NCBI GenBank assembly: GCA_030844895.1
Contig: CM061231.1
Span: 92,283,084 to 92,347,083, forward strand
DNA from: Ambrosia x helenae
Taxonomy: Eukaryota > Streptophyta > Magnoliopsida > Asterales > Asteraceae
DNA length: 64,000 bases
Direction of reading: 5' to 3'
The translations under genes and the position numbers were made by a program. Numbering within the stretch: position 1 is the first letter of the stretch; every line of letters begins with the position of its first letter. The notes under the pieces are model-generated. The model made no database searches. It saw only the letters and a program-made list of their open reading frames with translations, and was not told where the DNA came from. Positions 44,291 to 55,809 of the stretch are shown here, in pieces.

Positions 44291-44466
44291 GTTGCTTTTT
44301 AAGTAATAAATTTTGTGTTTATCAAACCCTAACGTCTGAGAAATGATTTATTATTATTAATTTATTTATTGTTATTTTATTTCTTTTTTGAGGGTGTAAT
44401 GATGATGATGGTTATGATTTGACAAACGATTTTTGAAAAGTATCAACATTCGGAAATTAGTAACCA

Positions 44467-44883
44467 ATTACGAAACGCGTCAAACAGAGACCGGAAGTCC
44501 AGCATGTCGATTAGACATGCAAAAATCGTGTTTCGAAAAAAATATGGGTATCAAATGTATAGTCGGAGCACCAAGTAGAATGATTCACGAAGTTGAACAA
44601 ACTTGGATGTTTCAATCAAAACATACAAACGAGCAAATTAACTTTAATTCATTTTAAATTGTTTTTAGTTGTTCCCAATACAACAAAATTCGTTTGAGGC
44701 GTTACGGGTCGTTTATTGCTCGTTTGTATGTTTTGGTTGAAACATCCAAGTTTGTTCAACTTTCATGAATCATTCTACTTGTTGCTCCGACTATACAGTC
44801 GATACATATTTTTTCAAAAAACGATTTTTGCATGTCTAATCGACATGCTGGACTTCCGGTCTCTGTTTGACGCGTTTCGTAAT
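44467..44883. repeat. Large hairpin with ~170-bp arms
   Basis: Arms 44467-44636 and 44716-44883 are inverted copies with few mismatches around a 79-base loop. Arm landmarks are ACGCGTCAAACAGAGACCGG, GCATGTCGATTAGACATGC and TTGGATGTTTCAA on the left, with their complements in reverse order on the right. Confidence 0.85.
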
Positions 44884-45203
44884 GTTTAATTGATCGTTTG
44901 TGGTTTTCAGAAGTCACATCCGATCATTTTACTAATTCCCGATTCTTGATACTTTCATAAATCGTTTTACTAATTTCCGATTCTTGATAATAATAAATTA
45001 TAATAATAATAAAACAAAGGAACTAAGTTACAAATATAATAAAAAATAATAATAGTAATAATAATAATAATAATAATGTAATATAGTCATGGTTAATGCT
45101 CAAAAAAGTCAACCTTTGTTGACTCATAGGAGTCTTGAAGACGAAATGAATTTTACAAGATACTTGAAACAAGGTATGGATATGGAGAATATGCAATGAG
45201 ATG

Positions 45204-45412
45204 ATTTCGTACAAGATTCCAATGCAAGCAAGTCAAATTCAGTTGTTGGACCAACTTGAGATATGAGTTTGATTAGCTTGAATCTCTCTGATCCATGGTA
45301 TTCACTAACCGTAGTGATTATCGCGTGTCATGGATCCTTTGAAAGTGGATACCATGGATCAGAGAGATTTAAGCTAATCAAACTCATATCTCAAGCCGGT
45401 GCAAGTTATGTT
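45204..45412. repeat. Hairpin repeat, copy 2 (52-bp arms)
   Basis: Arms 45255-45306 and 45344-45395. It is nearly identical to 42282-42490, 2.9 kb away. A single unpaired arm also lies near 43898-43946. Confidence 0.85.
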
Positions 45413-45450
45413 AGTGATATCTGTCATCATCTTCTTCTTCAACCGGATGG

Positions 45451-45915
45451 TTGGTAGCTCTAGGCAAGAACATTGTGGATGATGATGATGATAATAACTT
45501 CTCTTCAGCTGTTAGCTCACTTAAATCAGGAGTTATGGCTCAGTTTAAAAGCAGCTTTGTTGCTGCCTCATCAAATTCTCAAAACCAGGCTTTAATCAAC
45601 AGTAACAAGAAATTGGTTTTGCCTGATTTTGTTTCTGAGGGTTCCATAGGTGGAGATGTACGAACTCCCTCTGCCACCAGTTCTCAAAGCTTGGCTCCCA
45701 TGCCAGCTGGTTGGTAGCTCTAGGTAAGAACATTGTGGATTGTGATGATAATAAATTCTCTTCAGATTCTAATTGCACCGGTGGAATTGGAATTGCAATT
45801 GGAATTAAAGTTAGGAATTGGAGTGGACAAACCGAGGCCTAAGGTGAATCCGTTTGATGATGGTAAACCTAGAGAGATTTTGCTTCAGGAGAAATGTGTG
45901 GATTATCGGAATTGA
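45451..45915 (+). pseudogene. Captured gene fragments, including an eIF4B-like piece
   Basis: An 88-codon frame from 45451 reads MVALGKNIVDDDDDNNFSS, then SSLKSGVMAQFKSSF, then NSNKKLVLPDFVSEGSIGG. Its start is duplicated at 45709-45760. Downstream, 45733-45915 reads VDKPRPKVNPFDDGKPREIL and LQEKCVDYRN, which resembles the NPFG-x-A(K/R)PRE repeat region of plant translation factor eIF4B; this match is from memory of the motif. The two pieces look like parts of host genes joined in the element; neither is a complete gene. Confidence 0.45.
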
Positions 45916-46211
45916 ATACTTTGAGATGACACGCGAAGCTTTAGACTCCAAGCGGATCCCTTGATCATTCACTTATTTAATTAAATTTAACGCGCATACC
46001 GCATTCGACTATACGGGGTTTTTTATTTTTTCTAAAAGTAGAAAAAACTATAAAAACATTTAACAACTAACAAAAAAGATTGTACAACAAAAGAAGAAAG
46101 TGTTCCTCTCTGTTACCAAGCATTTCAAGAAATGATAATTTTCAAATATTGCAGATCAAGGTCCGCGTTAGTACTTAACTGAATATATTTGTTAAAATCT
46201 TTGACTGTACG

Positions 46212-46390
46212 TGGTTGATGATGTCAAGTTTAAGTCGTTGATTCATTTGGAAAATCGAAAACGCCTATATAGACGTTTGATTAGAGTTAAGACCTTTGTT
46301 TGTGGTTGATAATGTAAAGTTTAAGTCGTTGATTCATTTGGAAATCGAAAACGCCTATATAGACGTTTGATTAGAGTTAAGACATTTGTT
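46212..46390. repeat. ~90-bp tandem duplication
   Basis: TTTAAGTCGTTGATTCATTT, then AATCGAAAACGCCTATATAG and ACGTTTGATTAGAGTTAAGA occur twice, from about 46212 and 46304, next to the right inverted repeat. Confidence 0.8.
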
Positions 46391-46652
46391 TTTTATTTTA
46401 TTTTAACTTTTTAAAATAATTATATTAAAAAAATAAAAAACCAAATTCAAAACACCAAAAAATACTCAAAATTAAAACTCCGATCCAAAGCGCCTCGCTT
46501 AGACCTAAGCTAGGCGCTTTGGATAACCTTTTTCTGCCCCCCTGCCACCTCGTACGATTTGACCCCAGGCGCCTCGCTTTGGCCTAAGCGAAGCGCTTTG
46601 GGGGAGGGGGGTTAAATAGAAGTGTGGGGGGGGGGTGTGGATAGCCGGGACC
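46383..46652 (-). repeat. Right terminal inverted repeat
   Basis: Palindromes at 46485-46522 (inner) and 46565-46601 (outer) mirror those of the left arm. Confidence 0.7.
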
Positions 46653-47764
46653 TTTTTTATTTTTAAAAAAGAAAAAAAAAAGAAAAATAATATATTATGC
46701 CATGTGTCCTAATGAAAGGATTAAAAAAACTAAAGTTGGATTAATATAATGACATGTAGCACAAATGACTTTTATTTATTAAATAGTATAGATATAGATA
46801 TGTGTGTTACTGTATTATTAAGCATTTACCAAAGACTTTAAATTTTAAGATGTATAAATTTAATTGTTTATAATACAACAAACAACGCATAAAACAACTA
46901 CTTTTTGGAGGGAAAATATGTCATTAGAACACCATATTTAATCAAAAGAAAGTCAAGAGTAAGAGATGTTTATGAAACTGAATTACATTTAATTTTATAA
47001 TTACTTTGAACATATTAAATATAAAACATATAAAAAACAATTCAAGCTACATCTTTTGTTATATTATAATCTTTTATATAGAACTAGCTTTTCCCCACGG
47101 AGTGTGCCGAGATAGACAAATCTAATATGAAGTGACAAAATATGTGTACCGTATAAGGAATTGGCCGTTCTTTCAGAAAAAAAGATTGTAAAGGATCTGT
47201 AACCTCGCGTAATTTTCCCCAATTCTTATCTAATAAAAGTTTTACTTTATTTATTTTATCCCTTTCAAATAAATCATAAAAAATTATGTTTATTACTAAA
47301 ATTTCAAATTATAAAAAAAAGAATGTGTTTAAATGTGTTAAAGTTATATATTGTGTATAATATACATAATTTTAATAAAGCTTACATAATGATTAATCAT
47401 TCATTTTTTAAATATATAATGGTAATAATATTTTTTTCTGATAAAAAAGGGTGAAAAGTTTGATTTTATAAACTCTTGAAAAAAAAAAACATAACTTATC
47501 AAAACATAAACGAAACAAAATCCACATTTAATCATAACCAACCCAAGCCCACTCACAACTAGCCTGGCCCATGACGTTGATGCAACCCAAACCAACCCTC
47601 CTTTGGATCCTCCCTGATACCGAGAACCCAATCCTAATACCCGACCTGTTTGTGACCCACCGGCAGATTCAAACCAGTACATTGATCATGTTCTTGGTAA
47701 CCTTATTTGAAATTGAATTCATGTATTCACTGACAATTCGATCCCGCCTAAAACTAGCTCATTA
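46653..47764. other. AT-rich spacer, no gene
   Basis: Minus-strand words that resemble Helitron ends occur at 46792 and 47084, but they do not form a convincing pair. The 47550-47700 segment is more GC-rich, with short frames and no domain. Confidence 0.4.
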
Positions 47765-49460
47765 ATTCCGTGAATATAACTCTTGATCGAGCATAATGAC
47801 TCGGTTTTGACCGTGCCCGAATCTATTTGAAAAACGTTCCAATTATGCTATATCATTATAAATTGAACTTGTTTTTTTGCTCAAACTTATCCGAAAACAC
47901 TTAACCGTCTCTCTAATTACACTTACAAACATCATGTATTGCTTAAATCTGAAGCTTTGACTTTTCTCTTGACTCGTTTTTATTGAAGAATAACAACCGG
48001 TAAGTTTCAATTAATCCCATGTTTATGTGTGTGTTAGTTAATGCCAAATATTATCCCTCTGTCATTCCATTGTATAGTATGGTAATTAAGCGAATTGATG
48101 ATCTAAGGTTCTACGGTTTAGTTTGGGGAAGATGGTTCAAAGAAGTTATAATACAAAATATTTTAATTCTGATTTATAGTCGTTCTCAGGGTATGGCTCA
48201 GTGGTGAGCCACACTTGTGATTGTTACTGAACTAGACCAAGCACGAGTTCGAATCCAACCCCATGCACCTTGGATTTTCATTTTCTAAAAAAGCTTAATT
48301 TAATTATTTATAAAACATGTAAACTTTCAAAAATAACTTTTAATTAGTAAACTAAGTCTAAAAATTCTAAAAAAAATTCCATTATGTTCTTTTAAATCAG
48401 TAGTTTATTACCCAAATTTAAATTTCTCAAAATTAATTTATTTAACCCTTTTTATAATTATTTTAAATTTAATTATGAAAAACATAAAAATTCAATAAAA
48501 ATATCCGAACCGTATCATAAAATTTCAGAATAATTATTTTAAACTTATAAGTTGAACTCCTTTATAAAAATAAATTTTGTTCTCATAAAAATATTATATA
48601 ATTATTTTTAAGCAATTAAACTTTTTTTAAACATAATAAGGTTATAATAAATCCATTTTTCAACATTCTAGCACCAAAGTTTCACACAAATTATTTTAAA
48701 TAATTTAGATCAGAAATATCATTTTTATTTATGTAAATGATGGAATTCTATATTTTTGAGTATTATTTACTTATTTGATTTAATATGTTTGTATTTATTA
48801 TTAAATATTTAATTACGAAAATAGATCATTAAAAATTATTTTCACACATTATTACCATTGTGAAACAGCCTTGAATCAAAGTTTACGAAAATTCTTTTAT
48901 TTAAAATATTTTATTAATTTTTTCTTTTGTTCCTTAATTAAGAAACTAATTACATAAATCACTAAACAAACAACAACCCCCAAACTAGGACCCTAGAATG
49001 CCTTAGATCTAGACGATATAGACACAACTAGATCTTAAGCTAAATTGTCCATTTAACTTAGTCACATGGTTGTTTGTTATACAAACTTAGTTCTCGGTAG
49101 GTTTTGTTCTCACAAACTGCCTTAGATACTACATTGATTTATTAATTGCTAAGCAAACTAAAAATTTTGTCACATCACAACCTATGTATTCTCACCAACT
49201 ATTTATAGTTGGCCCCCATCCTATCAAATTAACATGTTTCAGGATTCAATTGTCACAAGGAGGAATTGCAAGCTATTGGATACATAGGATGCTTGAAGCT
49301 TTAGTCATTAGTTGGAATTATGTATTTTTTTCTCACTTGAAATTTGTATGTACAAACTTTTGGAAAAAATAAAATATGTGTAATCTTTAGTGTCGTGTGT
49401 TGTTATACAATCATCACTACGTGACACCTCGATGTCTTCGCCATCGGTTGGGGTGTTACA
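47765..49460 (+). repeat. 5' LTR of gypsy element (start approximate)
   Basis: The end GGGGTGTTACA at 49460 is followed by a primer site. The last 45 bases and inner blocks match the solo LTR 31993-34550. The 5' border was not found and may be truncated. Confidence 0.6.
48188..48270 (+). ncRNA. tRNA-like / SINE-head module inside LTR
   Basis: Box A TGGCTCAGTGG (48194-48204) and box B GTTCGAATCC (48247-48256) are 42 bases apart. The position in the LTR roughly parallels the module at 32941-33014. The cloverleaf is degenerate. Confidence 0.5.
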
Positions 49461-49462
49461 TA

Positions 49463-49478
49463 TTGGTATCAGAGCCAT
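49463..49478 (+). other. Primer binding site of gypsy element
   Basis: TTGGTATCAGAGCC two bases after the LTR end; tRNA-iMet type. Confidence 0.85.
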
Positions 49479-50035
49479 GGTTATAGGGAATTAGGTTATT
49501 AGAAAAATAATCTGGTCAATAACCTAGGATTTTAACCATTACTTGCAAGCTCTACCTACTTTCTATTCTCTATCTCAATCCTACTCCCTATCCCTATCTT
49601 AACCCCTACAAGATGTCTACTCTTCATCTCTTGTTGTAATTCTGATCTATCCCTAAATTACTTGGACAAACTCCTCGGGCTCAAGCCTGAACTATTATTG
49701 AAAATCTCGTCAAAGTCTTAAATTCTAATAATGAACACGTGCAATCTGGAAGGGTGAACGCCTGTATTCTAAGTTTTCTATCTTTGGCCTGGTATTTTGA
49801 ATAAATCCCAATCAAACGAGGGACCCGTATGACTACCTAATAATCCTCAGTACGAGTGTTCACTTATAGGCTAAAGCACGTCTTTGTTAATATTACTAGA
49901 AACTAGAAAGTTTGATAAGTCAACGATTTCATTTATTCGTTTTGATTAATGAATAAATGATTACACTCCTTATGCTTTATTTCATCGCCTTCATTTTATT
50001 ATTCACAATCTCATTTCTTTGATGGTGTTTAGATA
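49479..50035 (+). other. Gypsy leader between PBS and gag
   Basis: Non-coding 5' leader with no recognised motif. Confidence 0.6.
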
Positions 50036-51065
50036 ATGCCTCCTCGTCACAGCAATCGCAACAACAAAAACAACAACAATAACAACAATCAGGATAACCA
50101 AGGTAACGAGAATCTCAGCAATGCGCAATTCGCCATAATCATCACTCAAAAAATAGTGACAATACTCCCTATCTTGGTTGCCTAATTTGTTCAAATAGCA
50201 AATGGAAATGGAAATGGAAACGGTAATGGTAATGGCAACAATAATGGGAATGGCAATGGAAATGGTCACCGTATTTGTACTCTCAAGCACTTTAACTCTT
50301 GTAACCCACATAAGTTTAGTGGAGATGAAGGAGTCGTTGGTCTCCTACAGTGGTTCGAAGGAATAGAAAAACACCTTTATTAACAACGAATGTCCTGATA
50401 ATCTCAAGGTACGTTATGCTATGAGTGTTCTTAAAAAACAGGCACTTACGTGGTGTAATGAGGAGAAACGTACACGTGGAGGAGAAGGTGCACTAGCCCT
50501 ACCTTGGGATCAAGCTAAGGGCATCATGAAGGCACAATTTTGTCCTCGCAATGAGATAAAGAAATTGGAGGATGATTTTCATGCTCTTGTTCATGACAGT
50601 GGTGAGAATCTTGCTTACAATACTCGTTTCCACGAGCTCAATCCGCTATTGCCCCACAAGATCACCCCTTTATCCATAGCCATCAAAAAGTACATTGGTG
50701 GTCTTCCCATGCAAATCCAGGACACTGTGTGGGGAAGAAACCCTGCTACCCTTGAAGAAGCTAAGCGTTTCGCAGCCATCCTAACTGACAATCATGTCAA
50801 GAATGGTACCCTGTTTCGTAAGGGTACAAGGAAAGATGCAAACAATAAAGCCCAAGATGAGCCTTCTCAAAATGTAAAGATGTAAACCTTGATGTGATCA
50901 CCAATGCTACCCCTATGACCCAAGTAGCACCTTCTAAGAAACCATATGGAGGACAATTACCCCAGTGCAACACGTGTAAATATCAACATCCTGCCCATTT
51001 TCTATGTCACTTTTCTACCAATTGTGGAAAGTTCGGACGCTTGGCAAACACATGTTGGTCAACCT
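50036..51065 (+). pseudogene. Ty3/gypsy gag, 5' part, broken by LTR insertion
   Basis: Begins MPPRHSNRNN, continues with Asn-rich sequence, a TAA after ILPILVA, and a (GGAAAT)n tract giving NGNGNG repeats (50200-50268). The capsid part has HKFSGDEGVVGLLQWFEG and, after a frame change near 50383, AMSVLKKQALTWCNEE, LPWDQAKGIMKAQFCPRNE, KLEDDFHALV, RFHELNPLLP and YIGGLPMQIQDTVWG, typical of Tekay-type gag. The knuckle region at 50960-51060 is degenerate (NCGKFGRLANTC, where the first Cys and His are lost). At 51065 the gene is cut by a solo LTR and resumes at 56096. It cannot make a full protein. Confidence 0.8.
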
Positions 51066-54000
51066 TGTCACACCCTGCCTAGGCGGAAACACGGGATGCA
51101 ACCACGAAAGGTTTTCTAGCACAAGATTTGAGCAAACATTCATTTTTATTTAATAGTAAAAGAGCCAAATATATTCAACAACAACAACCATCACAAGATA
51201 CAGTGCCCATCACGGGGTCAAAAGTTTTGGAAACACCAAAGGTGTTAGTCGTAAATGAATTCCCAAAGATATCCCAAGTTCCATCCATAGCTTAGTTTCC
51301 TGAAAAACATCCATAAAAACTTTGTCAACAAAAATGTTGGTGAGTTCACGGGTTTTTGATGTAAACGAAAATGTAAAGTTTAATGAAATCCTTTAGTGAC
51401 CCATCATTGTCTAACTAAGAGCAATGATGATAAACCATCATGAGTCCATAACCAAACATTGACGAGTGGTGCCTCGCACATCACACAATAAAGGCAATGT
51501 ATCATCATAAAAGAAATGCAAGCACTCTCATGTCGTATGTATCCGGTTAGAGCGACTAACCAACAGTGGGGGTGTCAACCCAATAGATCTATTCAAGCGT
51601 TTCTAGGCTATATCCATAGCTAATGGTTACGGTAAACTAAATATACAAGGGCTTTAGTGAGTACTCTAAACATATCGTCTCATGTACACCGGTCTGCTAG
51701 GAGTTCATTCTAAAACTAGTAAACGATGCATGCTTTTCCCCAAAATAAAAAATAGTAAAAAGGGGCCGTGAAAACTCACCTCAAGTCCGTGTGTAGTCTA
51801 GCAAGAGTGTATGTCCGGCAACTAAGTATCCCGACTTATACTTCCTATATACATACATGCATACCTTAGATTTATCGAAAAGGTCCATGGTACTCGTGAT
51901 TCACCCAAACTCGTGTGATACTTTAGTTTAGTTACCATTGGTGACATTTATGCTGCTTGAAAATAGTAGTTTTGATAGGAGAAATAGATCTTGGTTCCTA
52001 ACACATGTTATTAGTTATAAAACATATGTCTTTTTTGTTTAAAACGTGTTGTATCATTTACAACTATATTTGATCTATATCATGTGTACACACAAGCATC
52101 ACATATATGCGTGTATCCATACATACATACGCATATATACATATATATAACTATACATGTGTATTTCTTTATATAACCATTGGTATTTCATGTCCATGAG
52201 ACTACACTTAAACATACATACCCATATATATATGCACCTCGGTAATCCATACACATTAACACCTACGTTTATATTTTTGTCATACACATACCTATCACAC
52301 ACACACACACATATATATATATATACGCGCATATACTCCCAAGTACACACATACATGTTCTACTTTCATACATATGTACACCTATAGGTTAAACAATTCA
52401 TTATACTAGTACTAGTGACAAAACATACATATCTATACATACATACATCTCGCATACACACATATCTATTCAAGTTTCAATGTGTTTTTATGAAACTAGT
52501 TTTTATAAGTTGAGATTTAAAGTAGTCTATGCCTAAACATGGCATATATATCATAAGTATGGGTGAACAGTAGTATGTACATGAACTAGGACTAGTGTAT
52601 GAAGATAAACAATAACAATAGAAACAAAAGATAGGATGGATGTTCATACCTTACTAGGTGAGCTTGGAATTAGGGAGATATTGAGAGTGTGTGTGTTTAG
52701 GGACTGAGTTAGTGTGTGGTGTGAATGGAAGTGGTCATCCAAGGCTCACTATATATAGGGGAAGAGAAGAGAGAGATAGCGAGAGTGAGAGCGAGAGACG
52801 AGAGAGGGAGAGAGGCGAGGGAGGGAAAGAAATGATGGTTAGTAAGGTGCTTAATCCAAAGAGGTATGTCAACTTCTATGGATTAATGGGAGATTAAGAA
52901 TCTTGCCATGTTTGGATAATATCTAATCTTGTCTCATATCTTGCCAACATGATCTTAAGTCCAAATCATATCTTAAGTTTTACAAACCTCATGATGATGT
53001 TGGGTGGAGATCTAGCATGAGAGACAACACAAGAGATAACCGTGAATTCTACACATCACATGTCTAATTAGGAGTTAACTATGCATAAAAAAAGAATTAG
53101 GGGGTTACTAGGGGGCGACGGTTTGGGGTACTCAAGGAGGGTCAATAAGTTTGTTTTGGGTAAGCATCTTAGCATAGGGTAGTGAGGTTTAGGAGATCTA
53201 TCCACTTTGGTGCTAAATCTCTTAGATTAAACCTTGACATAACACTTGGTTTTTAATCATCATGATGTTGCTTAGTTAGTAGAATTGTGATTTGATCTTA
53301 CATGGGAGCTAAGGGGGAGGCTCACTAGTTCCCACAATGAAAGAATCTTACTTGTTATGGAAGGGTATCTCTCATGGTTCTAAGGGATTAAGGAATATTT
53401 CCATACTTAGGTAAAGTCTTGAAAGGTTGACTAGATTTGCATGGGATTAGGGAAACATAATCATGTCTCTTTGTCAAGTTAAACAAGTCAAGTGAGGTGA
53501 CTAGTCATGGATTATGTTGGAACATAATCTCCTACACTTTGTCCATACATAAGATCATTCTAGGACATTAAATTAACACGTGTCTTAATAGGTTTGATTT
53601 AATTAAAATAAAAAGATTGGTTTAGATATGGTGGTAGTGGCGGCGGCCGAAACTAGGGACAAAAGGAATAAAAGAGGCTTTAATAATTGTGGTAATCTAA
53701 CATTCTTGATCCAAGAAGTTTAAGGAATCTTACCAAATATGTTAAGTTACCAAATCATTGGTTGACTAATCTTAGGAAGAATGTAAGGATCAGACACTTC
53801 ATTTAAGGTGTTCTAGTGTCTAGAATTAGAGGGACAAAATGGAAAGTGATGGTAGTTGTATAAGTTTAGGATGCTTTATAAATCCTTATGTTGATTAATG
53901 GTTTAGCCATTTTTAGTTAGTCAAAAGGTATGATGGAATAGTTCATTAATAATGGGACAAAATGTATGAAATCTTGCACATTAAATTTGTCTTTTAACAT

Positions 54001-55773
54001 CATGCACACACACACACACATATGTATATATATGTGTGGTCATGTATTGCAAAATACATCGGTTATTTGTACATATTTTGCGTCGTTATCGAGTCAGTGA
54101 GTGTCGTTTGTATATATTTTTCGGTTTCTATTTAGTATTTTATGTGTCACAGGAATCCGGGTGGCAAAAGAGGCAAATTTATGCATAAACGGTGCTTTAC
54201 GAGGTCCCGGATGAGTCACAAGTGAAAAGAGAAGATAAAAATAAATAAAATTGAAAAAATCATCCCATCGTGTCACGCGACCGAAGTCCTTGAACCCCGT
54301 CGCGTTACGCGGAGCCTTCCAGATTCAGCAAAAAGTCCATTCTACCCCTGCCAAGTTGAGATAATTACCCTTGCATGCCCCCGTCAGTTTTAAGTGCATC
54401 GTGTCACACGACCACTTACCCAAAACCCCGTCGCGTAACGCGATGGCCATCAGGAAGCCCAAATTAGTGTTTTTCCAAGCCCAATCGAATTTAATAACCC
54501 TAATTCGTGATATTATGCTTCATTCTTGACTTTTGGATGAAAATAGAGCTGCTCAAGGTGATTCCAAGGCAAGAAAAGGGCAAGGTTCGAGATTTGAAGC
54601 TAGAGTTTCGACTTCCTCGGGTGTTCATCATTCGGTTTAGTTGTTTCTTAGTTTTCTTTCATTCAAATTCATGTTGATTGATATTATGAACCTTTTAATT
54701 TCTGTTTTGATGATGTTTTATGGCTAAACTCTTATAGCTACCTAGACTAAGACAAATACTATGTTTTGATTTGCGTTTTCTATGGTTTTTTGGAACTTGT
54801 TTGGATTTATGATTCAGTAAAGATTTTGATTTCTTTGGATTTAATGTATGTGCGTATTTATTATTTTCTAATTGTCACTGATTCACTCCACTTGCACTTT
54901 TGTGAATGTCTTTCATGTATGAGTGCTAGTTAGGTTGCAGACTTTGTGTAGCAACTAGTTTATGGTCAATAGTCGCGAGTTTACCATAGGAGTGATATTT
55001 GGTGGTTAGAAGATTTTAGGTATTCTTCCAAGTTCAATAGCTGTGAGGTGAGGACTTGTTGGTATGTCTAGGTTGTTAGATTGCTAGGTTAGAGGCTTTG
55101 TAAGAAGATATACCTAGTTTCCCTTTCAGGTCTTGCATATCAAATTAGATTTAGGCTTCAATAATTACCCCTTGCACCTAGTGTAGTGAGGCTTTCGCGC
55201 TGTGAGGTAGATTGTCTAGCGGGTACTCGATCATAAGAGTTAGATAACCTGTGAGGGTTTGTACTCCAACCGGTAGTTTAACAGCACAACAGTATTCTAG
55301 GGTTTCCCCTTGAGAAGGGTTGAGGGTGTCTAGTTTATTCTTTATGTTTAGTATTTTAAGATCCCGGTTCCAAATCAGTTCCATAACTATATAAGCTTAT
55401 TAGGCATAGTTAGGAGTCTAATCTAGGTAGTGTCTTATCATCATCTAAAATCAGCTTAGCTCAATTATCGTTTTTAATCAGTATAGTTAACCTTAGGTAA
55501 TCTTTATTTTATTGCAATTTAGTTTTTAGTAAAACCCCCCTTTAAATTAATAAATCATTTCATTTTAGTTTTAGATAAGTTTTCGAGTCTAGTTACCGTT
55601 TTCTATTAGAGTCTCGTGGGTTCGATATCCGGACTTACTTTAGCTTTACTAGAGTCGATAGGTTCGCTTGGCTGTCAGTAGTTTAGTTTTAGAGAGTCTA
55701 GAGTATTACTAGGTGTCTAGTTTTAGGTTTAATTTAGTTATTTTTATTAAACTACTTTTAGCACATCATGTGG

Positions 55774-55809
<36 letters not shown>

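Larger units (their letters stand above)
41347..46652. mobile_element. Long-TIR (MULE/foldback-like) element with a captured-fragment mosaic
   Basis: Imperfect inverted repeats of about 270 bp close the element: 41347-41620 and 46383-46652. Each arm has a C/G-run, an outer and an inner GCG-rich palindrome built on CCAAAGCG...CGCTTTGG, then the same AT-rich tail (TTTTGTGTTTTGGTGGTTTGAA and its complement). No transposase is present. The interior contains duplicated and inverted segments with coding-like stretches, two ~52-bp-arm hairpins and one ~170-bp-arm hairpin. Long TIRs plus gene fragments suggest a Pack-MULE, but I could not find a 9-bp target duplication, so a foldback element is the alternative. 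Confidence 0.6.

Noticed and set aside
46770..46800. Minus-strand Helitron-like 5' word TCTATACTATTTAAT at 46792
   Set aside because: No hairpin plus CTAG partner was seen on the expected side; the short AT-rich word could be chance.
47081..47110. Minus-strand Helitron 3' end (CTAG with a weak CGG/CCG hairpin)
   Set aside because: The stem is too short and no matching 5' end was found.
52099..52387. Frames of 76-85 codons rich in Tyr/His/Ile/Val
   Set aside because: They are translations of CA/TA microsatellites inside the solo LTR.
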